This document shows, in pieces, positions 6,347 through 7,250 of a DNA stretch of 7,250 bases. How positions within the stretch are numbered: position 1 is the stretch's first letter; the number at the start of each line of letters is the position of its first letter. Origin of the DNA: an uncultured Legionellaceae bacterium (lineage in GTDB: Bacteria; Pseudomonadota; Gammaproteobacteria; Legionellales; Legionellaceae); assembly GCA_903887975.1 (NCBI GenBank), contig CAISSD010000244.1, positions 1-7,250 of the forward strand. Direction: 5' to 3'. The translations under genes were made by a program, and so were the position numbers. A model generated the notes under the pieces. The model was given only the letters and a program-made list of their open reading frames with translations, was not told the origin of the DNA and ran no database searches.

Positions 6347-7250
6347 ATGTCTGTTTTTTCACTACCACCAAAACTTCAAACCAAACAAACGTGGGGACAA
6401 TTGTATGGTTGCGCCTTAAATCTAGCGTTGGCAGAATTTTGTACTCAAAACGAGGGCGTAACATTACTGATTACCCCTGATCTTTTATCCGCCGAACAAC
6501 TCAAAGCCGATTTACAATTTTTTTTGGGTGCAACAGCCTTATCCAAGAACATTCAATTGTTCCCATCTTGGGAAACATTACCCTATGATGTGTTTTCACC
6601 ACATCAAGACATTGTTTCGGATAGACTGGCTTGTCTGAATGACTTACAAAACATGCAGCATGGCATTGCCATTGTTGCCGTTTCAACCCTAATGCACCGC
6701 CTAAGTCCCCAATCATTTTTAAATGGCCATCGACTGGATTTAAAAATAGGGCAACATTTGAAATTAGAGACCTTTAGACAAAATTTACAATATAGCGGGT
6801 ATACCAACGTCAACCAAGTCTTGGAACATGGTGAATTTGCGGTTCGAGGCTCGATTATTGATTTATTTCCCATGGGTACCAACACACCCATTCGGATTGA
6901 ATGTTTTGACGAAACCATTGATAGTCTTCGGTATTTTGATCCCCAAACACAACGCACCCTGAAAAAATCCGAACACATCCAACTCCTACCCGCACGTGAA
7001 TTTCCCTTGAATGAAACCAATATTTCAACGTTCAGGCGCCAATTTCGCGAACATTTTACCGGTAATCCAACCATATGTCCTATTTATGAATCCATCAGCG
7101 CTGGACTCTGCCCAGGCGGCATCGAATATTATCTCCCGCTATTTTTTGAAGAAACGGCCACATTGTTTGACTACATTCCTGCATTGAGTGCCATTGGTCT
7201 TGTTGAGTCCGTCCATACCGAGAGCAATCAATTTTGGCAAGAAATTAACG
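6347..7250 (+). CDS. mfd: Transcription-repair coupling factor Mfd, N-terminal part (3' end missing)
   Basis: Mfd removes RNA polymerase stalled at DNA lesions and recruits UvrA to start nucleotide excision repair on the transcribed strand. The 301 residues present correspond to the N-terminal UvrB-like module (domains D1a, D2, D1b). Seen: WETLPYDVFSPHQD (75-88), STLMHRLSPQSFLNGH around 115-130, EHGEFAVRGSIIDLFPMG (160-177) and a GIEYYLPLFFEE block near the end, each with a clear counterpart in E. coli Mfd, where the D2 region binds UvrA. The RNA-polymerase-interacting domain, the RecG-like translocase motor and D7 lie beyond the window; family length is about 1150, so roughly a quarter is visible. 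ATG 6347 has AAAAGG at 6333-6338 with 8-base spacing. Its position 12 bases after the rhomboid gene points to an xseA-rhomboid-mfd operon. Confidence 0.95.
   Translation, partial: MSVFSLPPKLQTKQTWGQLYGCALNLALAEFCTQNEGVTLLITPDLLSAEQLKADLQFFLGATALSKNIQLFPSWETLPYDVFSPHQDIVSDRLACLNDLQNMQHGIAIVAVSTLMHRLSPQSFLNGHRLDLKIGQHLKLETFRQNLQYSGYTNVNQVLEHGEFAVRGSIIDLFPMGTNTPIRIECFDETIDSLRYFDPQTQRTLKKSEHIQLLPAREFPLNETNISTFRRQFREHFTGNPTICPIYESISAGLCPGGIEYYLPLFFEETATLFDYIPALSAIGLVESVHTESNQFWQEIN

Noticed and set aside
6604..7074. A 156-codon minus-strand frame opposite mfd
   Set aside because: The plus strand is clearly mfd with conserved motifs throughout; the antisense product is Cys/Trp/Arg-rich shadow sequence with no domain.

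Overview
The window looks like ordinary chromosome of an AT-rich gammaproteobacterium. The GlpD, XseA, Mfd, EamA and Deg-protease fragments all read like the Escherichia coli family members as I remember them, with the same motif order and near-identical lengths. Base composition (about 40% G+C by eye) and heavy use of A/T-ending codons are far from an enteric. A Legionellales/Coxiellaceae-type relative would fit, but this is inference and the lineage cannot be fixed without a search.

Left block (1-3987, all + strand, almost no intergenic DNA): the 3' end of a DegP/DegQ-type periplasmic protease; an EamA-type ten-helix metabolite exporter; a complete, apparently catalytically intact tyrosine recombinase of about 420 residues; and aerobic glycerol-3-phosphate dehydrogenase GlpD. 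The recombinase shares an ATGA stop/start overlap with eamA, and its 3' end contains the glpD Shine-Dalgarno and start codon (26-base overlap). A lone recombinase is thus locked inside what looks like a metabolic/transport operon. An in-frame A-AAA-AAA heptamer lies exactly at the eamA/recombinase junction.

Middle (3962-4421): a small gene on the - strand encodes a 122-residue protein with a probable helix-turn-helix and an acidic tail. It starts at GTG, and its 3' end overlaps the end of glpD convergently by 26 bases. It is divergent from xseA across a 91-base AT-rich spacer. Two perfect 12-bp palindromes lie at and upstream of its start codon.

Right block (4422-7250, + strand): xseA (exonuclease VII large subunit), a compact rhomboid intramembrane serine protease joined to it by a TGATG stop/start, and, 12 bases further on, the first 301 codons of mfd (transcription-repair coupling factor), which runs off the window. 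Two DNA-repair genes therefore flank a membrane protease in a probable operon.

No tRNA, rRNA, CRISPR array, insertion sequence or convincing rho-independent terminator was seen. I found no clearly new multi-gene system. The parts most worth a second look are the embedded recombinase with its junction signals, and the unrecognised helix-turn-helix gene with its palindromes.
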